A DNA stretch of 41,159 nucleotides from positions 1-41,159 of the IMG/VR virus record IMGVR_UViG_3300044629_000313, one strand, 5' to 3'. This document shows positions 19,378 through 26,138 of this stretch, one piece after another. Under the pieces are notes generated by a model, which did no database searches, was not told the origin of the DNA, and was given only the letters and a program-made list of their open reading frames with translations. The stretch is from a virus. Made by a program: the position numbers and the translations under genes. The number at the start of each line of letters is the position of its first letter. The stretch's first letter is position 1.

Positions 19378-20802
19378 ATGACCATGACCAAGCCAACGTC
19401 CGAACAGGTGACATTCCTCGCAGCCGGTTCCGGCGCCACGCAGCGCACGGCGCTCGACAAGTTCCGCGACGTCGTGAGTGTCAAGGACTTCGGGGCCGTT
19501 GGCGACAGCGTGACCGACGATACGGCCGCGATCCAGGCCGCCGTCGATTCCGTGATCGCAGCCGGCGGAGGAACGCTGAGATTCCCGCGTGGTCGATACC
19601 GCGTCACGTCGACGATCTCCGCGAACGTGCAGTCGGCGGCGATTCACTTCGAGGGAGACTCGATCCTGTTCACCACGACAGGGACCGTCATCGACTGGAG
19701 AGGCGGAAACAACGACATCGTGTTCGACATGCCTGGATATGGCTGCATCTCGAACATGTTCATCAACAACGCGAACCTGGCCACCAACGTCACCGCCGTT
19801 GCGTATGCGGGAACTTCCGCGCCGGACAATCGAGCACGCGGAGACGTGTCCCGCGTTTACGTCAACAGGTTCGCCATCGGATTCCTCGTCGATTGGTCAT
19901 GGAACATCAACTTCCACAGCTGCGCCGCACTCTACTGCGGGATCGGATACAACTTCAGGACGGAGGCGAATGCCTGCACGCTGACCGGGTGCTCCACGAA
20001 TTTCTGCGATGTCGGGATTTCAGACAACGGGGGCTCAGGATCGCGAGGGTTGGTGTGGACAGGCGGTTCCATCGAGAATTCGACGGTCGCCGGAATTGAT
20101 TTTGACGCCTCGAACGTCAGCAATTCATGGCAGTTCAACGGCACTTACTTTGAGGCGAACTACCGCAGTGGCCTGCTCGACAAGAACATCTCGATCACCG
20201 AGCCATTCATCAACGGAGACGGCGGCGGCGGCGCACGCGAACCATTCGCAATCAGCGGTTCACGCGGCATCCGAATCGAGAACGCCTACACATCCGGAGG
20301 AGTTGTTTCGCTCGTTGACTTCACCGGAACGGACATCGGTTTCGTCGGAAACTCCGTGTTCGTCACGGAGAACTACCCGAACAACACGCTTCCAAAGTCG
20401 CTGTACGACAACCCGGACAGCTTCCGTAAGGGGTGGCTGGACCAATCATGCTACGTGATTGTCGAGACGGACTGGCTTGACGCATCCGGCGCGCAGCTCG
20501 TGCCGATCTCTCTCATCAATGAAAATGCCAAGCTTCGCGGCCGTGCGCTGATCGGGGCGCAGCTTGTCGTTCGCACGCAGATCGTCGTGAGCGGCACGGC
20601 GACGTTCGGAATCGGAAGGTCAGGGCCAGGCTTCGACGAAATTGCGGCTGCCACTTACAACGCGAACATCGCTGTCGGGGTTCATGACCTCACCATTGCG
20701 TTTGCAGCCCCGGTTGTATGGTTCCCGGAAACATTCGCGTATTTCGCGAGCGGAACCGCAGAGACGTCAGGCAGCTACAAGATCGTCGCATACTTTGCAT
20801 GA
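19378..20802 (+). CDS. Tailspike with pectate-lyase-like right-handed beta-helix
   Basis: This 474-aa protein carries the classical tailspike opening near residues 30-60: RDVVSVKDFGAVGDSVTDDTAAIQAAVD, then GGGTLRFPRGRYRV (Pectate_lyase_3-type fold). About 250 residues of parallel beta-helix rungs follow, rich in Asn, Gly and aromatic residues. The last 110 residues form a beta-sandwich for trimerisation or binding. Such spikes cleave or bind capsule or O-antigen; catalytic acids cannot be assigned by eye. I chose ATG at 19378 over an upstream in-frame GTG at 19366, which lies inside the previous gene; a second ATG at 19384 is equally possible. Confidence 0.83.
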   Translation: MTMTKPTSEQVTFLAAGSGATQRTALDKFRDVVSVKDFGAVGDSVTDDTAAIQAAVDSVIAAGGGTLRFPRGRYRVTSTISANVQSAAIHFEGDSILFTTTGTVIDWRGGNNDIVFDMPGYGCISNMFINNANLATNVTAVAYAGTSAPDNRARGDVSRVYVNRFAIGFLVDWSWNINFHSCAALYCGIGYNFRTEANACTLTGCSTNFCDVGISDNGGSGSRGLVWTGGSIENSTVAGIDFDASNVSNSWQFNGTYFEANYRSGLLDKNISITEPFINGDGGGGAREPFAISGSRGIRIENAYTSGGVVSLVDFTGTDIGFVGNSVFVTENYPNNTLPKSLYDNPDSFRKGWLDQSCYVIVETDWLDASGAQLVPISLINENAKLRGRALIGAQLVVRTQIVVSGTATFGIGRSGPGFDEIAAATYNANIAVGVHDLTIAFAAPVVWFPETFAYFASGTAETSGSYKIVAYFA

Positions 20803-20812
20803 CCAAGACGCC

Positions 20813-21037
20813 ATGAGCTCAGAACGACACGACGAACTGTTCCTCGCCATCGGCCGCCTCGAGGGCAAGGTCGATTCGCTCCTCGTCATGCAGCACAACC
20901 AGAGCGAGCAGATCAAGGAGCACGACCACAGGCTTCGTTCGCTCGAGCAATCACGCGGCTACATGCTCGGCTGGGCCGCTGCAATCGGCGCAGGCATGAG
21001 CCTCGTGTCCACGTACATCATCCGCGCCGTCACCTAA
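20813..21037 (+). CDS. Small coiled-coil plus C-terminal TM protein, holin-accessory candidate
   Basis: This 74-aa protein has a charged helical N-terminal half (residues 5-48, ELFLAIGRLEGKVDSLLV then KEHDHRLRSLEQS) and one TM helix (about 50-70, YMLGWAAAIGAGMSLVSTYII) close to the C-terminus. The layout recalls XhlA-type and other small phage membrane proteins. Neighbours downstream include two more membrane proteins, suggesting a role in lysis or membrane docking. Start ATG at 20813 lies 10 nt after the tailspike stop. No family was firmly recognised. Confidence 0.68.
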   Translation: MSSERHDELFLAIGRLEGKVDSLLVMQHNQSEQIKEHDHRLRSLEQSRGYMLGWAAAIGAGMSLVSTYIIRAVT

Positions 21038-21047
21038 GGAACCACCA

Positions 21048-21590
21048 ATGGCAACCGACATCGTCATCGCGACCGACCGACCGAACTTCCTCACGAGCGG
21101 GCTCATCACCGCCTCGAGCGGCACGTACGACGTGGCCGTCCCGACCGCCACGCTCCCGACCACGACCAGCCAGACGTTCATGGTCCCGATGGCGAGCGGG
21201 AACACGCAGAGCCTGATGCGCCTGGTGCCGTTCCACAGCGCCAACAACGCGACCACGCCCGGCGTGCGAGTGATCGGCTGGGCAACCTACGTGCAGACGA
21301 ACGGCACCCCGATCTACGTGCCGACGCTGCTTGCCGACCTGGCCTGCGCGTACAACGCGACCGGAGGCAGCATCCCGAGCCTGTCGGTGAACGGGACAAC
21401 GCAGCACTTCTTCCATGCGATCACCGTGGGCCTCGGCGTCCCGACCGTGAACGTCTACAGCCCGGGCACGGCTGCCGCTTCCGGCACGCCGCCTGCGGCT
21501 GCGGTGCTCGACCTGATCGGCTACCAGTACGTCACGCTCCAGTTCGAGTCATCGACCGGGACGATGGGCTGCTTCTACTCGTTCATCTGA
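21048..21590 (+). CDS. Predicted virion protein, beta-rich
   Basis: This 180-aa protein starts at ATG after an AAGGAACC site, 10 nt after the small membrane protein. It is almost all beta-strand and Thr/Val/Ala/Gly-rich (ASSGTYDVAVPTATLPTTTS; RVIGWATYVQTNG; YQYVTLQFESSTG) without charged helices, a composition typical of phage structural or decoration proteins. It sits between receptor-binding genes. No named family is recognised. Confidence 0.68.
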   Translation: MATDIVIATDRPNFLTSGLITASSGTYDVAVPTATLPTTTSQTFMVPMASGNTQSLMRLVPFHSANNATTPGVRVIGWATYVQTNGTPIYVPTLLADLACAYNATGGSIPSLSVNGTTQHFFHAITVGLGVPTVNVYSPGTAAASGTPPAAAVLDLIGYQYVTLQFESSTGTMGCFYSFI

Positions 21591-21600
21591 GGAGGCTGAC

Positions 21601-22509
21601 ATGCGAAGCAACCTCGGCAGGATGCGCCGCCCGATGAGGGCATCGACGGTCGGGCAGATGCTCGGTTTCGTCAGCGGCACTCTTGAGGTCGAATACCTTA
21701 TTGTCGGAGGCGGCGGGGGGGGCGGCGGCTTGAATTCCGCTGCTCCTTATGGTGGTGGAGGAGGGGCCGGCGGGTACAGGACGAACGTTGGTTCCAATTT
21801 GTCGATTTTGTATCCCGGTTCGTCGTATTCCGTAGTGGTTGGCGCTGGCGGAGCCTTGACCGTAAGTGGTTCTGGTTCGACGTTCTTCGGAATCACCGGA
21901 GCAGGCGGCGGACGTGGTGGCAGTGCTTCGTTCTTTCCTCAGTCAGGTGGTTCCGGTGGAGGCGGAGCAACATCTTCACAATCTGGAAGTGCAGGAAACA
22001 CCCCATCGACATCGCCATCGCAGGGAAGCAGCGGCGGAACCGGGTTCAATGCCGGGACGTCGCCAAACCAGACGTGGTCGGGCGGAGGAGGCGGCGGCGC
22101 ATCGGCAGTAGGCGCCGCAGGCGCGGCCGGGACGGCAGGGGTCGGCGGGGACGGAACCGCAAGCGCGATTTCAGGAGTCAGCACGACATATGCAGGCGGG
22201 GGCGGCGGCGGGTACAGAACGACCGGAACCGATCCGTCTGCCGATGGAGGCGCTGGCGGCGCAGGCGGCGGCGGCAAGGGAAGCGGAAGCACGGCGGGAA
22301 CGGCAGGAACGGCCAATTCCGGAGGCGGAGGCGGCGGAGAAGGTCGAATCGACACGGGACTGAGATATTTAGGCACCGCAGGCGGCTCCGGCATCGTCAT
22401 CGTTCGCTATCGCGGCGCGCCACGCGCCACTGGCGGGACCATCACGCAGGCAGACGGCTACACGATCCACACCTTCACGACGAGCGGCGACCTCGTTGTC
22501 GGGACGTAA
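21601..22509 (+). CDS. Glycine-rich phage adhesin-like protein
   Basis: This 302-aa protein has a short basic N-terminus (MRSNLGRMRRPMRA) and then the VEYLIVGGGGGGGG opening of the glycine-rich domain family common in phage tail proteins. Residues 40-270 are dominated by poly-Gly runs separated by Ala, Ser and Thr, comparable in composition to the polyglycine-II sandwich of T4-like gp38 adhesins. The C-terminus (SGIVIVRYRG ... YTIHTFTTSGDLVVG) closes the domain. A role in host binding is an inference from family and position. Confidence 0.75.
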   Translation: MRSNLGRMRRPMRASTVGQMLGFVSGTLEVEYLIVGGGGGGGGLNSAAPYGGGGGAGGYRTNVGSNLSILYPGSSYSVVVGAGGALTVSGSGSTFFGITGAGGGRGGSASFFPQSGGSGGGGATSSQSGSAGNTPSTSPSQGSSGGTGFNAGTSPNQTWSGGGGGGASAVGAAGAAGTAGVGGDGTASAISGVSTTYAGGGGGGYRTTGTDPSADGGAGGAGGGGKGSGSTAGTAGTANSGGGGGGEGRIDTGLRYLGTAGGSGIVIVRYRGAPRATGGTITQADGYTIHTFTTSGDLVVGT

Positions 22510-22511
22510 TC

Positions 22512-22811
22512 ATGGCGCACTACGCAAAGGTCGAGGACGGCATCGTCACGCAGGTCATCGTCGCGGAGGCCGACTTCATCGCGACCATGCCGGGAACGTG
22601 GGTGCAGACGAGTTACAACACCCGCGGCGGCGTCCACTACGATCCGCACACGGGCGAGCCGAGCGCCGACCAGTCGAAGGCGCTGCGCTTCAACTACGCG
22701 GGGATCGCGTATTCGTATGACGCGCAGAGGGACGCTTTCATCCCGCCCAAGCCGGCAGATGACGCGGTGCTCGACGAGGCGACATGCCTGTGGATCGTCG
22801 AGCAGGACTGA
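22512..22811 (+). CDS. Small conserved phage protein (AKVEDGIVTQVIVAE type)
   Basis: This 99-aa protein starts 2 nt after the Gly-rich gene. Its N-terminal pattern HYAKVEDGIVTQVIVAEADF, followed by PGTWVQTSYNTRGGVHYDP, matches a short protein found near tail genes in cyanophages and other marine or freshwater phages; function is unknown. The C-terminal part (LRFNYAGIAYSYDAQRDAF) is probably beta-hairpin. It overlaps the next gene by 28 nt in another frame, so I consider the end real (VEQD then TGA). Confidence 0.75.
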   Translation: MAHYAKVEDGIVTQVIVAEADFIATMPGTWVQTSYNTRGGVHYDPHTGEPSADQSKALRFNYAGIAYSYDAQRDAFIPPKPADDAVLDEATCLWIVEQD

Positions 22812-23290
22812 TCCTCGTCCTGCTCCTGGCCGGCTGCAATCCGGTCGCCAGGATCGCAAACAACGCCACGGCCATCCGCGGCGAGGCGCAGGCGCTCGTG
22901 GACCACGGCAAGGCCGCGGGCGACCCGGTGGTCGTGGATGGCGCCACGCGCATCCTGGGGCACGCGGACGCCATCCAGGCCGACATTCCCCACGTCGAGG
23001 CCCGGGTGCCTGCGTGGCTCTCCACGCTGCACTGGTGGGGGATCGCGCTGGCGGTGGTGGCGGTCGCGTTCATCCTGTGGCAGAGCGGGGCGTTCACGGC
23101 CATCCGCATCGCCATCGGCTGGCTGCCCCGGAAGAAGGTGTCGCAGGCCGAGCTGGCCGTGGATATGCTCGATGAATCACGCCCCGAGGGGGACCGTGAA
23201 TTAATCGCCGCGATGCGGGCGCAAGACCCGGAATTCGATGCGGCATACCGAAACGCGGCCAAGCGCCGCAAGCAGAAAGGCACGACATGA
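22784..23290 (+). CDS. Lipoprotein with internal TM segment, spanin-like candidate
   Basis: This 168-aa protein has a short signal with lipobox LLAGC (Cys18), about 65 periplasmic residues (19-83), a TM helix (about 85-111, WWGIALAVVAVAFILW) and a 57-residue basic C-terminal tail. An outer-membrane lipid anchor plus an inner-membrane TM in one chain is the layout of unimolecular spanins such as T1 gp11, which fuse the two membranes in the last step of Gram-negative lysis. The long tail after the TM is unusual for that class. The start overlaps the preceding gene by 28 nt, and ATGA couples it to the next. The spanin role is inferred. Confidence 0.6.
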   Translation: MPVDRRAGLILVLLLAGCNPVARIANNATAIRGEAQALVDHGKAAGDPVVVDGATRILGHADAIQADIPHVEARVPAWLSTLHWWGIALAVVAVAFILWQSGAFTAIRIAIGWLPRKKVSQAELAVDMLDESRPEGDRELIAAMRAQDPEFDAAYRNAAKRRKQKGTT

Positions 23291-23400
23291 GTCAGTTCCT
23301 CGGATCGGTCTGGTTCGGCGTGATGCTGGCCCTCGCGGGCTACCTCGTCGGCAACGTCCTGCCCATCGGCAAGCTGATGGACATGTTCAAGTCGAAGTGA
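23287..23400 (+). CDS. 37-aa single-TM protein
   Basis: This very short ORF starts in the ATGA overlap with the lipoprotein gene and reads MSQFLGSVWFGVMLALAGYL and so on to FKSK. Residues 7-27 form one TM helix and the end is basic, giving an N-out/C-in prediction. It is the last plus-strand gene before the terminator. A pinholin-like or holin-regulator role is possible given the adjacent spanin-like gene, but only size and membrane nature support this. Confidence 0.6.
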   Translation: MSQFLGSVWFGVMLALAGYLVGNVLPIGKLMDMFKSK

Positions 23401-23408
23401 AATGAAAA

Positions 23409-23445
23409 GCCCCGGCGGTGAGTGCGTCCTGCACGCCGCCGGGGC
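23409..23445. terminator. Terminator between converging late and early transcripts
   Basis: A 10-bp perfect stem (GCCCCGGCGG at 23409-23418, CCGCCGGGGC at 23436-23445) contains an inner GTGC/GCAC pair. Read on the minus strand it is followed by TTTTCATT, an intrinsic terminator for the early operon that ends at 23466. For plus-strand transcripts it lacks a U-run but may still block read-through. Confidence 0.82.
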
Positions 23446-23465
23446 AAGCGAGAGAAGAAGGTTCC

Positions 23466-23972
23466 CTAGCGTATCCGCAGGCTTGTGCCTCGCGGGAGCA
23501 GGGTGCAGCCGGGGATGGCCGTGCCGGACTCGAGCGCGGCGCGGATCGCGTCCTTGTTCGGCTCGTGGCGCACGACCCTGAACTCGGACGGCAGGTCATC
23601 GACCGGGGCTTCGATGACGAGCGGCTGCTTGCCGCCATTCGCTGCAACGCTCAGTTTGAAGCGGACGCCGTCGATGCGGTGTTTGCCAAGGGCTTCCATC
23701 GCCTCCTTGAGCCGCCGCTTGAGGCGGTCGGCCACGGCCTCGTCGGCCTCGGCCAGGGCGCGGATGCGGGCGGCCTCGTCCTTGCGTGCCTTGGCGCGGA
23801 GCGCGAGCTCCTGGATGACGCTGGCGTAGGCCTCGGCCCTGTCCTCAAGCGCCGCGTCGAGGCCGGCGAGGTGCTCCTCCAGGGCTGCGTTCGCGTCGGC
23901 CTCCGTCTGCCCGCCCTCGAGCAGGGCGTCGATGATGTCGCTTATCTCGTTCTGGATGGCGTAAAGGGACAT
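23466..23972 (-). CDS. Gp157-family protein
   Basis: This 168-aa protein matches the siphovirus Gp157 family: a helical N-terminal part (LYAIQNEISDIIDALLEGGQ), a long charged coiled coil (about 30-105), then the beta C-terminal part (RIDGVRFKLSVAANGGKQPLVIE; DLPSEFRVVRHEPNKDAIRAALESG). Family members usually sit beside RecT/ERF or SSB genes, as here 14 nt downstream of a RecT-like gene. An influence on nuclease or recombination activity is reported for the family; the precise role is unclear. It is the last gene of the early operon, next to the terminator. Confidence 0.88.
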   Translation of the reverse strand: MSLYAIQNEISDIIDALLEGGQTEADANAALEEHLAGLDAALEDRAEAYASVIQELALRAKARKDEAARIRALAEADEAVADRLKRRLKEAMEALGKHRIDGVRFKLSVAANGGKQPLVIEAPVDDLPSEFRVVRHEPNKDAIRAALESGTAIPGCTLLPRGTSLRIR

Positions 23973-23986
23973 GGTGTTCCTCCGGG

Positions 23987-24952
23987 TCAGAAGGGCATGG
24001 ACAGGTCGTCATCGGCGGGGGCGGGCGCTGGCTTGCGCTCGACCGTGGACAGGACGCGCATGATGGTCAGGGCGTTCCCGACCCGGGCGATGTCGAGCCG
24101 CATCTCATCGGCCTTGTCGGCGAGCTGGGCGTACTCCGCGACCGTGGTGGCGAGCCAGGCGTTGCCGTGGTCCCCGGCGACCTGGATCGCGATGGGCTTG
24201 TCCTTGCGGCGCACGACCCGCAGGATGGCGAAGTTCCCCTCGTATTCGTCCGGGTAGGTGTCGGCGGGCTCGGCCTCAGCCTTCGCCACGGGCGCCGGGG
24301 CCGGGGCGGGCGTGGATGCCTCCTGCGGCGCCTTGCGCTTGCGGACGGGCTTGGGTGCCTCCACGGCCACGGGCGCGTCCTGGGGCATCGTGGTGGCTTC
24401 CACGACCTCCGGGGCGGGCAGCGCGGCACGGGCCTTCGGGGCATCGTCCGTGATCTCCGTCTCGCCGTGTGCCTCGACGTACACCGGGGCGGCACCGAGC
24501 GCGTCCGGGCAGTGCTGCTTGTACCCGCTTGAGATGCAGCGGGCGAACAGCATGGCCTTCGGCCACTTGCGCCAGTTGTCGCCGCCGAGCTGCGCCCGCC
24601 GTGCGTCCTCGAGCGTGAACTCGGTGGTGCCGATCTCCTCCCACTTGCCGTCCATCGTGCGACCGAAGAACACGATGCTGCACTCGGTGTCCGAGCACGT
24701 GGCGCGGTAGTCGTACTTCCCGGCCCGCTTGATGGACGCTGCCATCAGGTTCGCGGCCAGGACTGCCTTCCCCTTGATGATGTGCAGGCCCGTCATGGCG
24801 TCGTAGTCCGACAACCCAAGGCCGCGGCCGATGATGATCTTGGCGCACGCCGCCGCCTCCGACTGGATGTCGGGGAACATCCCGGACGCCTTGAACACCT
24901 GTGCAACGGTCATGGGGTCAAGCTGCGCCTGACCAAATCGTGCAAGTTCCAT
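23987..24952 (-). CDS. RecT-like single-strand annealing protein with SSB-like tail
   Basis: This 321-aa protein is expected to promote strand annealing in phage recombination and replication. The N-terminal 165 residues carry family blocks: IIIGRGLGLSDYDAMTGLHI, KGKAVLAANLMAASIKRAGK, and NWRKWPKAMLFARCISSGYK, ending CPDALGAAPVY. A Pro/Ala/Lys linker (about 180-235) leads to a small beta domain (about 245-305) and a C-terminal tip DDDLSMPF that resembles the DDDIPF tip of SSB, the docking peptide for replication partners. No exonuclease partner was recognised. It has its own promoter (25018-25045) and a GAAGGAGA ribosome site. Confidence 0.82.
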   Translation of the reverse strand: MELARFGQAQLDPMTVAQVFKASGMFPDIQSEAAACAKIIIGRGLGLSDYDAMTGLHIIKGKAVLAANLMAASIKRAGKYDYRATCSDTECSIVFFGRTMDGKWEEIGTTEFTLEDARRAQLGGDNWRKWPKAMLFARCISSGYKQHCPDALGAAPVYVEAHGETEITDDAPKARAALPAPEVVEATTMPQDAPVAVEAPKPVRKRKAPQEASTPAPAPAPVAKAEAEPADTYPDEYEGNFAILRVVRRKDKPIAIQVAGDHGNAWLATTVAEYAQLADKADEMRLDIARVGNALTIMRVLSTVERKPAPAPADDDLSMPF

Positions 24953-24993
24953 GTCATTCTCCTTCGCTTGCGCGGGTCGCCGCGCTCGGCCGG

Positions 24994-25006
24994 GGGCAAC
25001 GCGCCC
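24994..25006 (-). promoter_or_regulatory. GCGUU-loop hairpin 1 in the recT leader
   Basis: On the minus-strand RNA the sequence reads GGGC-GCGUU-GCCC: a 4-bp stem and a pentaloop, 11 nt after the -10 box of the recT promoter. The same loop with different stems occurs at 25910-25924 and 28799-28815. The location just after a promoter is like a nut/put antitermination element; no function is proven. Confidence 0.55.
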
Positions 25007-25017
25007 ACGACAGGATC

Positions 25018-25045
25018 AGTATACGCCCCACTACATCGGCGTCAA
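25018..25045 (-). promoter_or_regulatory. Sigma70 promoter for recT and gp157
   Basis: On the minus strand TTGACG (25045-25040), a 16-nt spacer and TATACT (25023-25018) form a near-consensus promoter. The -35 box overlaps the TGA stop of rusA, so recT and gp157 can be expressed separately from the upstream early genes. The start of transcription should lie near 25011, giving a leader of about 60 nt. Confidence 0.75.
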
Positions 25046-25452
25046 GCCCACACTTTCACCAGCGTTTCGGCGGTTTCGCCCCATTCCTTGCTGGCGGCGA
25101 TCATCGCGACCTGGCCGTCGTCCACGTACACGACCCCGGTCATCGCGTCCAAGGCAGCTCTGCAAAGCTTGTCCAGGTCTGGCCGCGTGGGAGCCAGGGG
25201 CAGCGTCGGCCGGATGAGGCCACGCGAGGTGAAGTGCGACTTCGGGCGCGGGAACCGGAAACACAGCTCGACCGCCACCGCCCCGGTCGCCGGCGGCTCG
25301 GTCCACGCCTCGCGTGCCACCAGCGCGAACACCGCCCGGTAGGGCTTGACCTTGGCGCTCGACTCGAGCAGCACGACGCGCCCGTTCCTGAGCTTGACCG
25401 CACGCTTGGAACCCTGGGGGGCGGCGAATCCCGGTACGACGAATTCAATCAT
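25042..25452 (-). CDS. rusA: RusA-family Holliday junction resolvase
   Basis: This 136-aa protein is the usual RusA size. It opens MIEFVVPGFAAPQGSKRAVK and carries the catalytic block RPDLDKLCRAALDAMTGVVY ending VDDGQV, in which Asp92, Asp94 and Asp111/112 correspond to the metal-binding aspartates of E. coli RusA (Asp70, 72, 91). It cleaves four-way DNA junctions made during recombination or packaging. It overlaps the upstream small gene by 8 nt and its stop codon is part of the recT promoter. With RecT it makes up the recombination module of this phage. Confidence 0.9.
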   Translation of the reverse strand: MIEFVVPGFAAPQGSKRAVKLRNGRVVLLESSAKVKPYRAVFALVAREAWTEPPATGAVAVELCFRFPRPKSHFTSRGLIRPTLPLAPTRPDLDKLCRAALDAMTGVVYVDDGQVAMIAASKEWGETAETLVKVWA

Positions 25453-25633
25453 TGCGGACCCTGTGGTTGGATGCTGCCAGCACTTGGCGGTTCACCTGGC
25501 GTATGAGTTTCGCCATCTCCTGCCGCAGGTACACGACCTCCTGCATGAGTTCAATCGTGAGCGGGTCGTTGGTGCCGCTGTCTCGCACGCGGTCCACGAC
25601 GTCCTCGTCCCGTTCCCCTCGCCCCGCAAGCAT
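25445..25633 (-). CDS. Small helical protein upstream of rusA
   Basis: This 62-aa protein is predicted to be helical, with an amphipathic coiled segment (residues 25-52, IELMQEVVYLRQEMAKLIRQ). The N-terminus is very charged (GRGERDEDVVDRVRD). It overlaps rusA by 8 nt and starts 2 nt after the upstream gene, so it belongs to the early operon. No family is recognised and no function is proposed. Confidence 0.6.
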   Translation of the reverse strand: MLAGRGERDEDVVDRVRDSGTNDPLTIELMQEVVYLRQEMAKLIRQVNRQVLAASNHRVRND

Positions 25634-25635
25634 CG

Positions 25636-25836
25636 TCAGCCGGACCCTTCGTAAATGATGCGCTCGATGCGGGCGGGCAGCACGTTGCGGAGTTTCCGCA
25701 CCTCGTCGCGCAGGACGCGGATGTGCCGCGCCGCCTCGCGGCGTTCGAGGTTCGCCATCTCGCCCATGCCAGGCCAGTAGATGTCGAGCCGCTCAAGGAT
25801 GTCGCGCTCCTGGTGCTCGTCGCCTGGGTCAATCAT
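25636..25836 (-). CDS. Small helical protein of the early operon
   Basis: This 66-aa protein has a GAGGAG ribosome site and shares ATGA with the gene upstream. Residues 1-25 are acidic and aromatic (ERDILERLDIYWPGMGEM) and residues 30-64 form a basic amphipathic helix (EAARHIRVLRDEVRKLRNVL). A dimeric coiled coil is likely. No homologue is recognised. A 13-bp hairpin (25859-25905) lies just before its ribosome site and could affect its expression. Confidence 0.6.
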   Translation of the reverse strand: MIDPGDEHQERDILERLDIYWPGMGEMANLERREAARHIRVLRDEVRKLRNVLPARIERIIYEGSG

Positions 25837-26138
25837 CGCTTCTCCTCGTTCAAAGTTACCCCCGCGCCGTGTTGAAAACCACGATGAAGTGTCACGGCGC
25901 GGGGGCTTTCCGGCAACGCGCCGGAGGGTGTCTGTGGCTCGCGGTCGATCTCGCGAAGCAGGGCGTTGATTGACTCGAGCGCCTCGTTCTGGTCGTGCTT
26001 GAACCCTGCGGCCAGCGCCGCCGAGAGCTGCCGCAGCGGGGCCGCAGCGGCGCGGATGTGCCCGATGCGCGCACGCAGCAGCATGATCGTGAGGCCGCGC
26101 TCGTTGAGCGCGTGCTCGTACCAGGTCGGGTCAGTCAT
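25833..26138 (-). CDS. Small early protein; C-terminal third overlaps strong hairpins
   Basis: This 101-aa protein reads as a helical protein for residues 1-70 (TWYEHALNERGLTIMLLRAR, then EALESINALLREIDREPQ). The last 25 codons run through two perfect hairpins (25910-25924 and 25859-25905), so the protein there (PRAVTLHRGFQHGAGV) is probably dictated by RNA structure and not by protein function. It overlaps the CsrA-like gene by 8 nt. The function is unknown; a start-proximal truncated form cannot be excluded. Confidence 0.55.
   Translation of the reverse strand: MTDPTWYEHALNERGLTIMLLRARIGHIRAAAAPLRQLSAALAAGFKHDQNEALESINALLREIDREPQTPSGALPESPRAVTLHRGFQHGAGVTLNEEKR
25859..25905 (-). other. 13-bp perfect hairpin before an early-gene start
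   Basis: CCCCCGCGCCGTG (25859-25871) pairs perfectly with CACGGCGCGGGGG (25893-25905) around a 21-nt A/T-richer loop. On the minus strand it ends about 9 nt before the GAGGAG ribosome site of the 66-aa gene and is followed by TAACTTTG. It may act as an internal terminator, an mRNA stability element or a translation gate. It lies inside the end of the 101-aa ORF. Confidence 0.65.
25910..25924 (-). promoter_or_regulatory. GCGUU-loop hairpin 2
   Basis: Minus-strand RNA CCGGC-GCGUU-GCCGG, extendable by a U-A pair to 6 bp. The loop and closing C-G pair are the same as in hairpins 24994-25006 and 28799-28815 while the stem differs. It stands 4 nt before the 13-bp terminator-like stem, the order expected if the first element controls the second. 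Confidence 0.55.

Noticed and set aside
15577-22509. Diversity-generating retroelement as in BPP-1
   Set aside because: No reverse transcriptase gene, no template repeat and no Mtd-like C-type lectin end were seen despite the BPP-1-like capsid genes.
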